From assembly GCF_047238185.1 (NCBI RefSeq), contig NZ_JBDFMI010000006.1, positions 434,001-498,000 on the forward strand: a stretch of DNA of 64,000 nt. Direction: 5' to 3'. Below the pieces are notes generated by a model, which was given only the letters and a program-made list of their open reading frames with translations, did no database searches and was not told the DNA's origin. Shown here piece after piece: positions 8,251 to 21,011 of the stretch. The stretch's first letter is position 1; each line of letters opens with the position of its first letter. The translations under genes were made by a program, and so were the position numbers. This DNA is from Bacillus_AD sp047238185. GTDB taxonomy: Bacteria > Bacillota > Bacilli > Bacillales > DSM-1321.

Positions 8251-9498
8251 TTATGAAACCTTTGCTTCCCTTGTATCCATTGATTGAGATGATGTATCTT
8301 TTGGATCATTGATTAATGTGAAATAAGAAATGATATTGAAGGTAAGGACAATGCCCCCTATGATGAAATAAACAGAATCAAAGCCGATTGAATCATATAG
8401 CCTGCCAAATACAGGCGATAGAAATGCAGCCGCAATAGCGCTCGAAAATTGGAATCCTACCAAGTAAAGCGTTGACGATAACCGATTATCGAAGTTTTGC
8501 GCCAGATATTTAAATATTGCAATCAGCATAATCGGTAGCTCAAGGGCATGGAGCATTTTCATGCAGGAAATTCCGATTGGCTCTACAGCCAGGCCGGAAC
8601 CGATTATACGAGTTGCCATGATAAAACCTGCAAGTATTAGCGATTTCTTCGCTCCTAGTTTATTCACAATGAAAGGAGCTGCAAACATCATTCCGGCTTC
8701 CATGAAGACCTGGAAAGAATTCAAATACCCGTATAACTGGTTGCCTGTGCTAGCATCAGTAAACAAAGATGAGAAATAGATCGGGAATTGTTGGTCATAG
8801 ACAGAGTAGAAACAAACTACGCCAAACACATAGAGTACGAAGAACCAAAACTTTTTAAGTTTTAATAGAGAAAATACATCTTTCATTTTGATTGGCTCTT
8901 CTTTTTCCTCGTCATTGCCATCTGCCTCTTCAATTTTTGTCAGTAGGAGAATGGCAATCAAACAGATGGCCGAACCGGATGCCAGCCAAAAATTGATATT
9001 AGGGTTAATATTGAAAAGCTGCCCTGCAAAGAATGTCGCTGCAGCCCAACCAAGCGAACCCCACATTCTTGATTTTCCATACTCGAAATCGCATCTTCTG
9101 CCAATTTTTTCGATATATGATTCAACAGCTCCACAGCCTGCCTGAAAAGCGGCTCCAAGATACATACCGCCGACAATAGCTCCAAGCAGAACATTATATT
9201 TTAATAATGGTCCATATATGTAAATGAAGAATGGGCCGACAAATACCAGCAAGCCGACAATAAACCATAGCATATGTTTCTTTAATCCAATTTTATCGGA
9301 AATAACACCGTACAATGGCTGCATAATTAAGGCCATAATAGCATTCGCAGAGAAAATAACACCTGTATTGGCACCGCTTAATTGTATATCCTGCCCCAAC
9401 CAAATAGAGAATAGAGACATACAGGATGACCAAGTAAAGAAGTAGAAAAAGAAAAATGCACTCAATAACCAATAATTTCGTTTTGTTCCGATACTCAT
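8251..9498 (-). CDS. cscB: LacY/CscB-type sugar:H+ symporter (sucrose permease)
   Basis: Major facilitator of the oligosaccharide:H+ symporter family, with 12 predicted membrane helices over 415 residues. NYWLLSAFFFFYFFTWSSCMS at the N-terminus and the conserved loop motif GVISDKIGLKKHM are characteristic. GSLGWAAATFFAG and the intracellular linker EEADGNDEEKEEP between the two halves are also seen. It is the first gene of the operon with a GH32 hydrolase and fructokinase, which makes sucrose the probable substrate. Many Bacillus use a PTS permease (SacP) instead, so this is the non-PTS solution known from E. coli csc. The substrate could also be raffinose or another sucroside. Confidence 0.85.
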   Translation of the reverse strand: MSIGTKRNYWLLSAFFFFYFFTWSSCMSLFSIWLGQDIQLSGANTGVIFSANAIMALIMQPLYGVISDKIGLKKHMLWFIVGLLVFVGPFFIYIYGPLLKYNVLLGAIVGGMYLGAAFQAGCGAVESYIEKIGRRCDFEYGKSRMWGSLGWAAATFFAGQLFNINPNINFWLASGSAICLIAILLLTKIEEADGNDEEKEEPIKMKDVFSLLKLKKFWFFVLYVFGVVCFYSVYDQQFPIYFSSLFTDASTGNQLYGYLNSFQVFMEAGMMFAAPFIVNKLGAKKSLILAGFIMATRIIGSGLAVEPIGISCMKMLHALELPIMLIAIFKYLAQNFDNRLSSTLYLVGFQFSSAIAAAFLSPVFGRLYDSIGFDSVYFIIGGIVLTFNIISYFTLINDPKDTSSQSMDTREAKVS

Positions 9499-9549
9499 AA
9501 CTGATTCACGTTCCTCTCAAACTATCTAGTTGAAGATACATGCTGCTAA

Positions 9550-9575
9550 GTTAATCGTTTACGTAATCGATTAAC
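9550..9575. promoter_or_regulatory. 26-bp palindrome, candidate LacI-family operator of the sucrose operon
   Basis: Arms GTTAATCG and CGATTAAC flank TTACGTAA on the same dyad centre (CG at 9562-9563). Only one symmetric pair is mismatched over 26 bp. The CG-centred form is typical of LacI/GalR operators. It begins three bases after the -10 box in the direction of transcription, where a repressor would block initiation. Confidence 0.7.
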
Positions 9576-9578
9576 TAA

Positions 9579-9607
9579 ATTATAAAAGCGTTTTCATAAA
9601 TCGTCAA
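9579..9607 (-). promoter_or_regulatory. Sigma-A promoter of the sucrose operon
   Basis: Minus strand TTGACG, 17-base spacer, TATAAT. This is near-consensus spacing and sequence, about 80 bases before the permease ATG. Confidence 0.8.
9583..9596 (-). promoter_or_regulatory. cre site (CcpA operator) within the sucrose promoter
   Basis: TGAAAACGCTTTTA on the minus strand matches the catabolite-responsive element consensus TGWAARCGYTWWCW at 13 of 14 positions. It sits between the -35 and -10 boxes, a position that represses when CcpA/HPr-Ser-P is bound. Confidence 0.75.
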
Positions 9608-9736
9608 TAGAAAATATTATATTAAAAAAGCATATAAAGTCCACTTTTTACAAAAAAGAAAAAAGAACCCTTAGAGCATGTAGGAAATATTCAATGAAAC
9701 GGCGAATATTGCTTATACAGAGGAGGGAATTCATTT

Positions 9737-10018
9737 ATGGTCCAATTTTTCACTAATCGTAAATATACGGTCATTGAGCGCCACTCGAAAAAAGGCTATG
9801 AAATATTGGTCAAGCAAAATGAAAAAAATGAACGTTTGGTCAGTGTCATTTCCTCTAATCCTCCTGTTTGCATGGATTTTACCCTGACCGCCACTGGAAT
9901 AGACTATACGATTTATGACAGTATCTCCTATTCTCCGAGGATGGAGCTTCCAATAGAGCTTTTCAATGAAATACTGGGCAAGTATCTTCCAGCTAAAAAC
10001 ACCTCTAATGAGAATTAG
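9737..10018 (+). CDS. Small protein of unknown function (93 aa)
   Basis: Not recognised. The ORF has a good ribosome binding site (GAGGAGGGAATT before the ATG), an intact terminator overlapping its end, and codon use like its neighbours, so it is probably real. The product is small, soluble and mixed alpha/beta by composition (VQFFTNRKYTVIERHSKKGY at the start, then PVCMDFTLTATGIDY). No signal peptide, membrane segment, cysteine pair or metal motif is seen. It stands alone between the divergent sucrose operon and the convergent murG paralogue. Confidence 0.65.
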   Translation: MVQFFTNRKYTVIERHSKKGYEILVKQNEKNERLVSVISSNPPVCMDFTLTATGIDYTIYDSISYSPRMELPIELFNEILGKYLPAKNTSNEN

Positions 10019-10026
10019 AGGTGTTT
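9997..10026. terminator. Bidirectional terminator overlapping two stop codons
   Basis: A perfect 13-bp stem AAACACCTCTAAT / ATTAGAGGTGTTT with loop GAGA. It contains the end of the 93-aa gene and the end of the murG paralogue. Confidence 0.88.
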
Positions 10027-11079
10027 ATTTATTTCTTGCACAATAATAGGCAACGCATTGCTTTGTGTTGATTTTATCATGTTTTGTTTGATGCCTTTTT
10101 TAAGGCTTTCTAATTTTTCCAGTGCATCCAGCAAGGTCTTTCCACTTAATTCTTCATCCGGCAATGTAATTCCATATCCATTGGAAGTGAAGGACTCGGC
10201 GTTCAAGATTTGGTCTCCCCTGCTTTGCTGAACACTTAAGGGGATGATGAGCATAGGGATATTCAAAGCCAGAAACTCAAATAAAGCATTGGATCCGCCT
10301 CTTGTGACCACTAGATCTGTTGCAGCCAATAGATCGGCTAGACCCTCCTGCACATACTCGAATTGCAAGTAATTAGGTGCAGACAAGAAGTGATTGTCTA
10401 TGTTATTTTTACCGCATATATGTATAATCGAGTATCGGCGGGACAATACATTCAATGTCCCTCTCACTGCTTCATTAATAGACTTGGACCCTAGGCTCCC
10501 TCCCACAATAGTCAGGACAGGGCGCTTACCATCTAATTCCCACTGCCTCCTTGCCTTTTCCTTTGATCCTAATAACAGTTCTTTCCGTATAGGCGAACCT
10601 GTTACCAACGTTTTTTGAACAGGGAAATATAGGCTCGTTTCCTCGAATGATGTAAAAATAGTCGTGGCAAACCGTTTGGCAATTTTATTAGCAAGTCCAG
10701 GGGTCATATCACTTTCATGCAGATAGACAGGAATACGCAGAGATTTAGCTGCAACGACCACCGGGACAGATACGAAACCTCCCTTTGAAAAAACAAGGGC
10801 GGGCTTAAGCTTTTTTAACTGCCTGCGTGCCTCCACACATCCTTTAACTATTTTGAAAAGATCTGTCACATTTTCCCTAGAGACATACCTTCTCTGCTTT
10901 CCGCTGCTGATTCCATAATAGGGGACATTTGCATGGGACATAAGCTCTTTTTCTATGCCTCTTTTCGAACCGATATAGCTGATTTCCCATTCCTGTTTAT
11001 CCAGCTCATCCATAATCGCTATATTCGGAGTAACATGCCCGGCAGAACCCCCGCCTGTAAATACAATTCTCTTTTTCAC
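10015..11079 (-). CDS. murG: MurG-like UDP-GlcNAc:undecaprenyl-PP-MurNAc-pentapeptide GlcNAc transferase
   Basis: GT28 glycosyltransferase that makes lipid II from lipid I at the inner face of the membrane. The N-terminal GGGSAGHVTPNIA glycine loop is present, along with HESDMTPGLANKIA in the acceptor domain. The C-terminal donor domain has GGSLGSK, RGGSNALFEFLALNIPMLIIPL and QILNAESF. At 354 residues it is of normal length. It is not beside mur, div or fts genes but next to a tRNA array, so it is either a second copy of the dcw-cluster gene or a relocated one. Its terminator is shared with the convergent small gene. Confidence 0.88.
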   Translation of the reverse strand: MKKRIVFTGGGSAGHVTPNIAIMDELDKQEWEISYIGSKRGIEKELMSHANVPYYGISSGKQRRYVSRENVTDLFKIVKGCVEARRQLKKLKPALVFSKGGFVSVPVVVAAKSLRIPVYLHESDMTPGLANKIAKRFATTIFTSFEETSLYFPVQKTLVTGSPIRKELLLGSKEKARRQWELDGKRPVLTIVGGSLGSKSINEAVRGTLNVLSRRYSIIHICGKNNIDNHFLSAPNYLQFEYVQEGLADLLAATDLVVTRGGSNALFEFLALNIPMLIIPLSVQQSRGDQILNAESFTSNGYGITLPDEELSGKTLLDALEKLESLKKGIKQNMIKSTQSNALPIIVQEINKHL

Positions 11080-11191
11080 ATCTATTCTCCCTTAGTCCTC
11101 GACATCTTACTATACATTATATGGGAACAGCACCCTCACATGCTACAAAGAAAAAGGACATGAAAAATTGAAGAAGTAGATATGTGCATAA

Positions 11192-11227
11192 AAAAAACTA
11201 ATCTCATTTGTTTGAGATTAGTTTTTT
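11192..11227 (-). terminator. Terminator of the rRNA-tRNA operon
   Basis: A 15-bp stem AAAAAACTAATCTCA / TGAGATTAGTTTTTT with loop TTTGTT, two bases after the last tRNA gene. On the minus strand it ends in a U-run. Confidence 0.88.
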
Positions 11228-11228
11228 A

Positions 11229-11302
<74 letters not shown>

Positions 11303-11332
11303 ATGACAATATGTAAAGTACAGATAAAAAAA

Positions 11333-11407
11333 TGGCTCCGCAGGTAGGACTCGAACCTACGACCGTTCGGTTAACAGCCGAATGCTCTACCACTGAGCTA
11401 CTGCGGA
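11333..11407 (-). tRNA. tRNA-Asn (anticodon GTT)
   Basis: Acceptor TCCGCAG/CTGCGGA, anticodon loop CTGTTAA, encoded CCA. Confidence 0.95.
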
Positions 11408-11428
11408 ACAATAAAATAATGTATGTAA

Positions 11429-11505
<77 letters not shown>

Positions 11506-11514
11506 ATTCATATT

Positions 11515-11588
11515 TGGAGCGGGTGAAGGGAATCGAACCCTCATCATCAGCTTGGAAGGCTGAGGTTTTACCACTAAACTACACCCGC
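11515..11588 (-). tRNA. tRNA-Gly (anticodon TCC)
   Basis: Acceptor GCGGGTG/CACCCGC, anticodon loop CTTCCAA, U73, encoded CCA. Confidence 0.95.
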
Positions 11589-11593
11589 AAAAA

Positions 11594-11668
11594 TGGCTGG
11601 GCTAGAAGGATTCGAACCTTCGCATGACGGAATCAAAATCCGTTGCCTTACCGCTTGGCTATAGCCCA
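11594..11668 (-). tRNA. tRNA-Gln (anticodon TTG)
   Basis: Acceptor TGGGCTA/TAGCCCA, anticodon loop TTTTGAT, encoded CCA. Confidence 0.95.
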
Positions 11669-11687
11669 ATAATAGAGTTATAAAAAA

Positions 11688-11764
11688 TGGGGCGGCTGAT
11701 GGGAATCGAACCCACGAATGTCGGAACCACAATCCGATGCGTTAACCACTTCGCCACAGCCGCC
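11688..11764 (-). tRNA. tRNA-His (anticodon GTG)
   Basis: Acceptor GCGGCTG/CAGCCGC plus the extra G-1:C73 pair typical of tRNA-His. Anticodon loop TTGTGGT, encoded CCA. Confidence 0.95.
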
Positions 11765-11775
11765 ATAATAAGAAT

Positions 11776-11849
11776 TGGCAGGGGCAGTAGGAATTGAACC
11801 CACACTGACGGTTTTGGAGACCGTAGTTCTACCTTTAAACTATGCCCCT
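11776..11849 (-). tRNA. tRNA-Trp (anticodon CCA)
   Basis: Acceptor AGGGGCA/TGCCCCT, anticodon loop CTCCAAA, encoded CCA. Confidence 0.95.
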
Positions 11850-11862
11850 ATGAAAGGACAAA

Positions 11863-11946
11863 TGGTGGAGGGGGGCAGATTCGAACTGCCGAACCCGAAG
11901 GAGCGGATTTACAGTCCGCCGCGTTTAGCCACTTCGCTACCCCTCC
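11863..11946 (-). tRNA. tRNA-Tyr (anticodon GTA)
   Basis: Class II tRNA with long variable arm. Acceptor GGAGGGG/CCCCTCC, anticodon loop CTGTAAA, encoded CCA. Confidence 0.95.
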
Positions 11947-12087
11947 GTATAATATAAAAAATAAGCAACATTGAAGAATGATGCTTGGAAATGAATCGAT
12001 TTATCAGGTTAAAGCTGTTGCTCTTTCCCTATCGATCTGCTGCGATTCGTTATCCATAGCAAAAATCAAACTGGAAATTTAATTAAA
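11947..12087. other. 141-base gap inside the tRNA array
   Basis: No tRNA fold is visible. The gap divides the array into an 11-gene block next to 5S and an 8-gene distal block. It could hold an internal promoter, but I do not see a convincing -35/-10 pair. Confidence 0.4.
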
Positions 12088-12163
12088 TGGCGGTCCCGAC
12101 GGGAATCGAACCCGCGATCTCCTGCGTGACAGGCAGGCATGTTAACCGCTACACCACGGGACC
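12088..12163 (-). tRNA. tRNA-Asp (anticodon GTC)
   Basis: Acceptor GGTCCCG/CGGGACC, anticodon loop CTGTCAC, encoded CCA. Confidence 0.95.
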
Positions 12164-12178
12164 ACTATTCAAAAAAAA

Positions 12179-12271
12179 TGGAGGAGGTAGAGGGATTCGA
12201 ACCCCCGCGAGCCGTTAAGCCCCTGTCGGTTTTCAAGACCGATCCCTTCAGCCGGACTTGGGTATACCTCC
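12179..12271 (-). tRNA. tRNA-Ser (anticodon TGA)
   Basis: Class II tRNA with long variable arm. Acceptor GGAGGTA/TACCTCC, anticodon loop CTTGAAA, encoded CCA. The discriminator base reads U73, whereas tRNA-Ser usually has G73. Confidence 0.93.
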
Positions 12272-12286
12272 GTATGATAAATGGAA

Positions 12287-12362
12287 TGGTGGAGCCTAGC
12301 GGGATCGAACCGCTGACCTCCTGCGTGCAAGGCAGGCGCTCTCCCAGCTGAGCTAAGGCCCC
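12287..12362 (-). tRNA. tRNA-Ala (anticodon TGC)
   Basis: Acceptor GGGGCCT/AGGCTCC with a G-U pair at position 3 from the 5' end, anticodon loop CTTGCAC, encoded CCA. Confidence 0.95.
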
Positions 12363-12374
12363 AAATATAATGAA

Positions 12375-12451
12375 TGGTCGGGAAGACAGGATTCGAACCT
12401 GCGACCCCTTGGTCCCAAACCAAGTGCTCTACCAAGCTGAGCTACTTCCCG
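12375..12451 (-). tRNA. tRNA-Pro (anticodon TGG)
   Basis: Acceptor CGGGAAG/CTTCCCG, anticodon loop TTTGGGA, encoded CCA. Confidence 0.95.
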
Positions 12452-12456
12452 AAATA

Positions 12457-12533
<77 letters not shown>

Positions 12534-12546
12534 ATATAAATGAGTA

Positions 12547-12621
12547 TGGAGCGGAAGACGGGATTCGAACCCGCGACCCCAACCTTGGCAAGGTTGTATT
12601 CTACCACTGAACTACTTCCGC
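12547..12621 (-). tRNA. tRNA-Gly (anticodon GCC)
   Basis: Acceptor GCGGAAG/CTTCCGC, anticodon loop TTGCCAA, U73, encoded CCA. Confidence 0.95.
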
Positions 12622-12624
12622 AAA

Positions 12625-12709
12625 TGGTGCGGGTGAAGGGACTTGAACCCCCACGCCGTAAGGCGCCAGATCCTAAGTCTGGTGCGTCTGCCAATTCCGC
12701 CACACCCGC
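12625..12709 (-). tRNA. tRNA-Leu (anticodon TAG)
   Basis: Class II tRNA. Acceptor GCGGGTG/CACCCGC, anticodon loop CTTAGGA, encoded CCA. Confidence 0.95.
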
Positions 12710-12716
12710 ATATAAA

Positions 12717-12792
12717 TGGTGAGCCATGAAGGATTCGAACCTTCGACCCTCTGATTAAAAGTCAGATGCTCTACCAACTGAGCTAATGGCTC
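12717..12792 (-). tRNA. tRNA-Lys (anticodon TTT)
   Basis: Acceptor GAGCCAT/ATGGCTC, anticodon loop CTTTTAA, encoded CCA. Confidence 0.95.
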
Positions 12793-12798
12793 TTCAAA

Positions 12799-12874
<76 letters not shown>

Positions 12875-12890
12875 ATTATTAAAGAAAATA

Positions 12891-12966
12891 TGGTGGAGGA
12901 TGACGGGATCGAACCGCCGACCCTCTGCTTGTAAGGCAGATGCTCTCCCAGCTGAGCTAATCCTCC
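12891..12966 (-). tRNA. tRNA-Val (anticodon TAC)
   Basis: Acceptor GGAGGAT/ATCCTCC, anticodon loop CTTACAA, encoded CCA. Confidence 0.95.
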
Positions 12967-12982
12967 AGTATGATAATCGAAA

Positions 12983-13057
12983 TGGTGACCCGTACGGGAT
13001 TCGAACCCGTGTTACCGCCGTGAAAGGGCGGTGTCTTAACCGCTTGACCAACGGGCC
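12983..13057 (-). tRNA. tRNA-Glu (anticodon TTC)
   Basis: Acceptor GGCCCGT/ACGGGTC with one wobble pair, anticodon loop CTTTCAC, encoded CCA. First tRNA after 5S. Confidence 0.95.
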
Positions 13058-13100
13058 TATTTTGTATAAAAACCAAAATAAATACCCCTGTTGGGGTTTG

Positions 13101-13217
<117 letters not shown>

Positions 13218-13234
13218 TATAAAGGAATGTTATT

Positions 13235-13254
13235 CCTTCAAAACTAGATAACAG
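13235..13254 (-). other. 3' half of the 23S processing stem
   Basis: CCTTCAAAACTAGATAACAG on the plus strand is complementary at 19 of 20 positions to 16306-16325 on the other side of 23S. The two halves pair in the precursor as an RNase III-type (Mini-III) processing stem. Confidence 0.7.
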
Positions 13255-13280
13255 AGTCAAAAGTAAATCAAACAACAATT

Positions 13281-17984
<4,704 letters not shown>

Positions 17985-18061
17985 TGTTTGACTTGCTCAT
18001 AAAATAAAACTTATTTGTTCCAACTCTGTTGGAACTTCGTTTAGAATTAACGTTGACGTGT

Positions 18062-18077
18062 TGTCTTGTTTAGTTTT
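18062..18077 (-). other. 16S processing stem, 5' half (leader)
   Basis: TGTCTTGTTTAGTTTT on the plus strand pairs perfectly with 16388-16403 on the distal side of 16S. Confidence 0.75.
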
Positions 18078-18111
18078 CAAAGAACATGTTGTTGTTTGAC
18101 GCAACTTTTAT

Positions 18112-18140
18112 ATCATAACATGATGATCAGTTTGTGTCAA
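18112..18140 (-). promoter_or_regulatory. rRNA operon promoter P2
   Basis: Minus strand TTGACA, 17-base spacer, TATGAT. It is the promoter nearer to 16S, about 130 bases before the mature 5' end. Confidence 0.8.
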
Positions 18141-18211
18141 CAACTTTTTAAAAGTTTTTTCCTTCTTCGTCATGTTGTTCTTTCGAACTCATTACCGCGT
18201 CAGGAATTACA

Positions 18212-18240
18212 ATATTACATGCATATTTCGTTTTGGTCAA
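18212..18240 (-). promoter_or_regulatory. rRNA operon promoter P1
   Basis: Minus strand TTGACC, 17-base spacer, TAATAT, exactly 100 bases upstream of P2. Tandem promoters about this far apart are the rule for Bacillus rrn operons. Confidence 0.72.
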
Positions 18241-18338
18241 TAGTTTTTCAAAAAAAACTCAAAAAAAGATATATAACTCAATTTCAGTGCATTGTACTCT
18301 TTCATCTAGTCTAATAAAATCGGCACTAACGCCCCTGT

Positions 18339-19367
18339 TTAAGTAGATTTTCGGATAATCAGTTCCGTGTCCATAACATACTCCGATCCATCCGAGTTTT
18401 CTGTTGAACGAATTCTGTCTAATAAAACCTGGGCAGCTTTTTGCCCCATTCCATAAGCAGGCTGCCGAACAGTCGTTAAAGGCGGGTTCAGCACTCTTAA
18501 TACCTCATAATCATCAAATCCGATTACAGCTATTTGATCAGGAATAGCCATTCCTTTTTCCTGAAGATACGAAAGAGCTCCTGCTGTCATAGTATTATTG
18601 GCAATAAACAATGCTGTAACTTGTTTAGACTCAACCAATTCGCTCGCCAGCCGATAACCTTCCTCAAATGTGACATCGCCTGTTTTTATGAGACGCTCCA
18701 CCGATTCAAATCCGGCTTCCTGCAATGCCCAGCAATAGCCTTCAAATCGTTCCTGTGATGAAGAAATGTCATTCTTGCTGGATATAAAACCTATTGAAGT
18801 ATGTCCTTTCTGCAGGAGATGCCTAATCGCCTCAGAACTTCCTTTGAATTGATCGGCGCGCACACAGTCGCCCTGGAAGGACCTAATATTTCTATCTATT
18901 AGGACTATGGGATATTGTTCAGTCACGACATCACTAATTTGTTCGAACTCTTTTGCAACAGGCGCTAAGATTACCCCATCAACCAATTGAGCATTGAACA
19001 TCTGGATCAGTTCGCGCTCCACCTGCAAATCTTCATAGGAATTGCACAGTATCATTTTGTAGCCATTCTTCGTAAGAATTGATTCTACTCCTTGAGCAAC
19101 TGTCATAAAAAAAAGATTGGCCATATCGGAATAAGCTTTCACCGGTATGATTAATCCAACCAAATATGATTGCTTGCTTCTTAGAGATCTGGCGATAGAG
19201 TTGGGAAAGTAGTTTAACTCTCTCATTGCCTCATGCACTTTTTTACTGACCTCCTCAGATACATAACGGGTTCCATTGATCACATGCGAAACTGTCGCCG
19301 TTGAAACACCTGAACGTACTGCTACATCTTTCATACTTGGTTTACTGCTTTTTTGTCTGCCAGCCAT
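18339..19367 (-). CDS. LacI-family transcriptional regulator
   Basis: DNA-binding HTH at residues 7-30 (MKDVAVRSGVSTATVSHVIN), hinge helix, then a periplasmic-binding-like sensor domain. The sensor domain includes VGLIIPV, VDGVILAP, GFISSKND and AVIGFDDYEVLRVLNPPLTTVRQP, the usual dimer and effector region. The start at 19367 has AAAGGA nine bases upstream; an ATG at 19397 extends the protein by ten residues but lacks a ribosome binding site. The gene is alone. Possible targets include the CG-centred palindrome of the sucrose operon 9 kb away, since that operon has no local regulator, but no direct evidence links them. Confidence 0.9.
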   Translation of the reverse strand: MAGRQKSSKPSMKDVAVRSGVSTATVSHVINGTRYVSEEVSKKVHEAMRELNYFPNSIARSLRSKQSYLVGLIIPVKAYSDMANLFFMTVAQGVESILTKNGYKMILCNSYEDLQVERELIQMFNAQLVDGVILAPVAKEFEQISDVVTEQYPIVLIDRNIRSFQGDCVRADQFKGSSEAIRHLLQKGHTSIGFISSKNDISSSQERFEGYCWALQEAGFESVERLIKTGDVTFEEGYRLASELVESKQVTALFIANNTMTAGALSYLQEKGMAIPDQIAVIGFDDYEVLRVLNPPLTTVRQPAYGMGQKAAQVLLDRIRSTENSDGSEYVMDTELIIRKST

Positions 19368-19424
19368 GAATAGTAATCCTTTCTCTTGTCCAATCATTCA
19401 TTTAACTATTATATCACAATATTT

Positions 19425-19943
19425 TCATGCGTTTTTATGGATGCTATAGACGAAGTGGGGCATATCCATATTGTAGTAATGCTTAACAAATGTCTTCTCA
19501 ACGGACATTCCGTTTCGTTCTGCCACTCTTTGGGAAGATTTATTTGTATCCCGTATAATGCTCACTACCCGATGTTTATTCAACACTCTAAAGGCGTACT
19601 CTTTACATCCAACGGCCGCCTCAGTGGCAAATCCTTGATGCCAGAATTTTCGCTTTAATAAATAGCCGATTTCCAACTCAGGAGTCCCTTCCACATCCTG
19701 CATTGTCAATCCTGCCTGTCCGATAAATGCACCGGTCTCTTTGTGAATGATAGCCCACAGCCCAAATCCATCTTTTTTATATCTTTTCCGTTGCTTATCG
19801 AGCCAATCCTGCACTTCTTCATCGTTAAATGCATGTTCATACGCGTACATCACTTCTTCATCCTGCAGTATTTCAGAAAGATTTCCATAATCCTCCTGTG
19901 CCATTTCCCTTAAGTACAGCCGCTCGGTTTCAAAAACAACCAT
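19425..19943 (-). CDS. GNAT acetyltransferase, RimJ/RimL-like
   Basis: A 172-residue Acetyltransf_3 type protein. ETERLYLREM at the N-terminus, GYLLKRKFWHQGFATEAAVG (acetyl-CoA pyrophosphate loop) and NKSSQRVAERNGM are typical of ribosomal-protein or small-molecule N-acetyltransferases. GAAAGGAGATG lies before the ATG. Substrate not determinable. Monocistronic between a LacI gene and another GNAT gene on the same strand. Confidence 0.85.
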   Translation of the reverse strand: MVVFETERLYLREMAQEDYGNLSEILQDEEVMYAYEHAFNDEEVQDWLDKQRKRYKKDGFGLWAIIHKETGAFIGQAGLTMQDVEGTPELEIGYLLKRKFWHQGFATEAAVGCKEYAFRVLNKHRVVSIIRDTNKSSQRVAERNGMSVEKTFVKHYYNMDMPHFVYSIHKNA

Positions 19944-20028
19944 AATTAGCGCATCTCCTTTCTATAATTCTTTATTTTATCACGATGGCTCTTTTCTTTA
20001 GGAAAAATCGAATGATTATAATCAAAAA

Positions 20029-20050
20029 GCTTTTAGCAAGCGCTAAAAGC
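20029..20050 (-). terminator. Terminator of the second GNAT gene
   Basis: A 9-bp stem GCTTTTAGC / GCTAAAAGC with loop AAGC, then TTTTT on the minus strand. It overlaps the stop codon at 20043. Confidence 0.75.
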
Positions 20051-20477
20051 CACGTTTCATCATATATCTTTTTTCACCGGTATCCGTATCGCTGTCACTT
20101 GAATAAACATGGAATCCATGCCGCTCATAAAAAGCCAAGGCACGTTTATTTTCAGCAAATACCCCTAGCTCCAAATCCGAATGCTTGTTGCAAGCAAAAT
20201 GAATAAGCTGGCTGCCGATTCCTTTGCCCCGAGCATTGCCGGCTACAAACAATGCCCCGATATACTTCTGGTCAATCAACGAAATAAACCCTTGAATGCG
20301 TCCTTTTTCTTCATATACATACGTTTGGCTTCCTGGAAGATAATAATCCCTCACTACGTTATATTGAGAGCGCCAATATGAATCTCTTATAAAAGGGTGC
20401 CCTGCGATCGCGGCTTCCAGCCATATATCCATTATGATGTTTATTTCCTCTTCAATTTGCTTTAATCCTCTGATCAA
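20043..20477 (-). CDS. GNAT N-acetyltransferase (144 aa)
   Basis: Compact GNAT fold. GALFVAGNARGKGIGSQLIHFA is the acetyl-CoA binding motif A, and ALAFYERHGFHVYSSDSD motif B. The C-terminus EKRYMMKRGF resembles YjaB/YjdJ-type acetyltransferases of unknown substrate. It ends in its own terminator. Confidence 0.82.
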   Translation of the reverse strand: MIRGLKQIEEEINIIMDIWLEAAIAGHPFIRDSYWRSQYNVVRDYYLPGSQTYVYEEKGRIQGFISLIDQKYIGALFVAGNARGKGIGSQLIHFACNKHSDLELGVFAENKRALAFYERHGFHVYSSDSDTDTGEKRYMMKRGF

Positions 20478-20591
20478 GCTAATGCACTTCTTTCTTTTAG
20501 TCGTATATTTTGCATTATGGGGGTAAATGGACTACTTTACTAGTATAGATAATAACACGATCCAGATATCCATTTTAGGAGTGTTGTACAT

Positions 20592-21011
20592 ATGGAAAAT
20601 GAAAATGGAAAAAAGGGAATAGCTGCATATTGGGGTAGGGCGAAAAAGCTAACGGCTGACAGAAAAAAGCTGACAGAGCTCATACAGAAAGCGCTCGCCA
20701 AATCAAATGGAGAGAAAAATGTGCTTGGGAACGCATGGAGCCAATTGCAACTTTTGGTTCAATTGGTCCGTTCATGGATGAAAGGAGAATATAAGGACAT
20801 CCCTATGCGTTCCATCATAACGGCTGTAGCATGCCTGATTTATTTCGTGGCTCCGGCAGACTTGATACCCGATTTCATATTAGGGTTAGGCTATGTGGAT
20901 GATACTGCTGTACTGGCATTTACATTCAGGCAAATCGCTAAAGATATAGACGATTTCCGTGTTTGGCAAGAAACAAACCGATCCCCAAAGGAAGAAGAAT
21001 CATTCGAGTAA
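20592..21011 (+). CDS. YkvA/DUF1232 family membrane-associated protein
   Basis: A 139-residue protein. The DUF1232 core is visible as IPMRSIITAVACLIYFVAPADLIPDFILGLGYVDD, one hydrophobic segment followed by the PADLIPD signature. The charged N-terminus (AKKLTADRKKLTELIQKAL) is likely helical. Function unknown in the family. TTTTAGGAG precedes the ATG. The last 12 bases overlap the convergent MaoC-like gene. Confidence 0.8.
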   Translation: MENENGKKGIAAYWGRAKKLTADRKKLTELIQKALAKSNGEKNVLGNAWSQLQLLVQLVRSWMKGEYKDIPMRSIITAVACLIYFVAPADLIPDFILGLGYVDDTAVLAFTFRQIAKDIDDFRVWQETNRSPKEEESFE

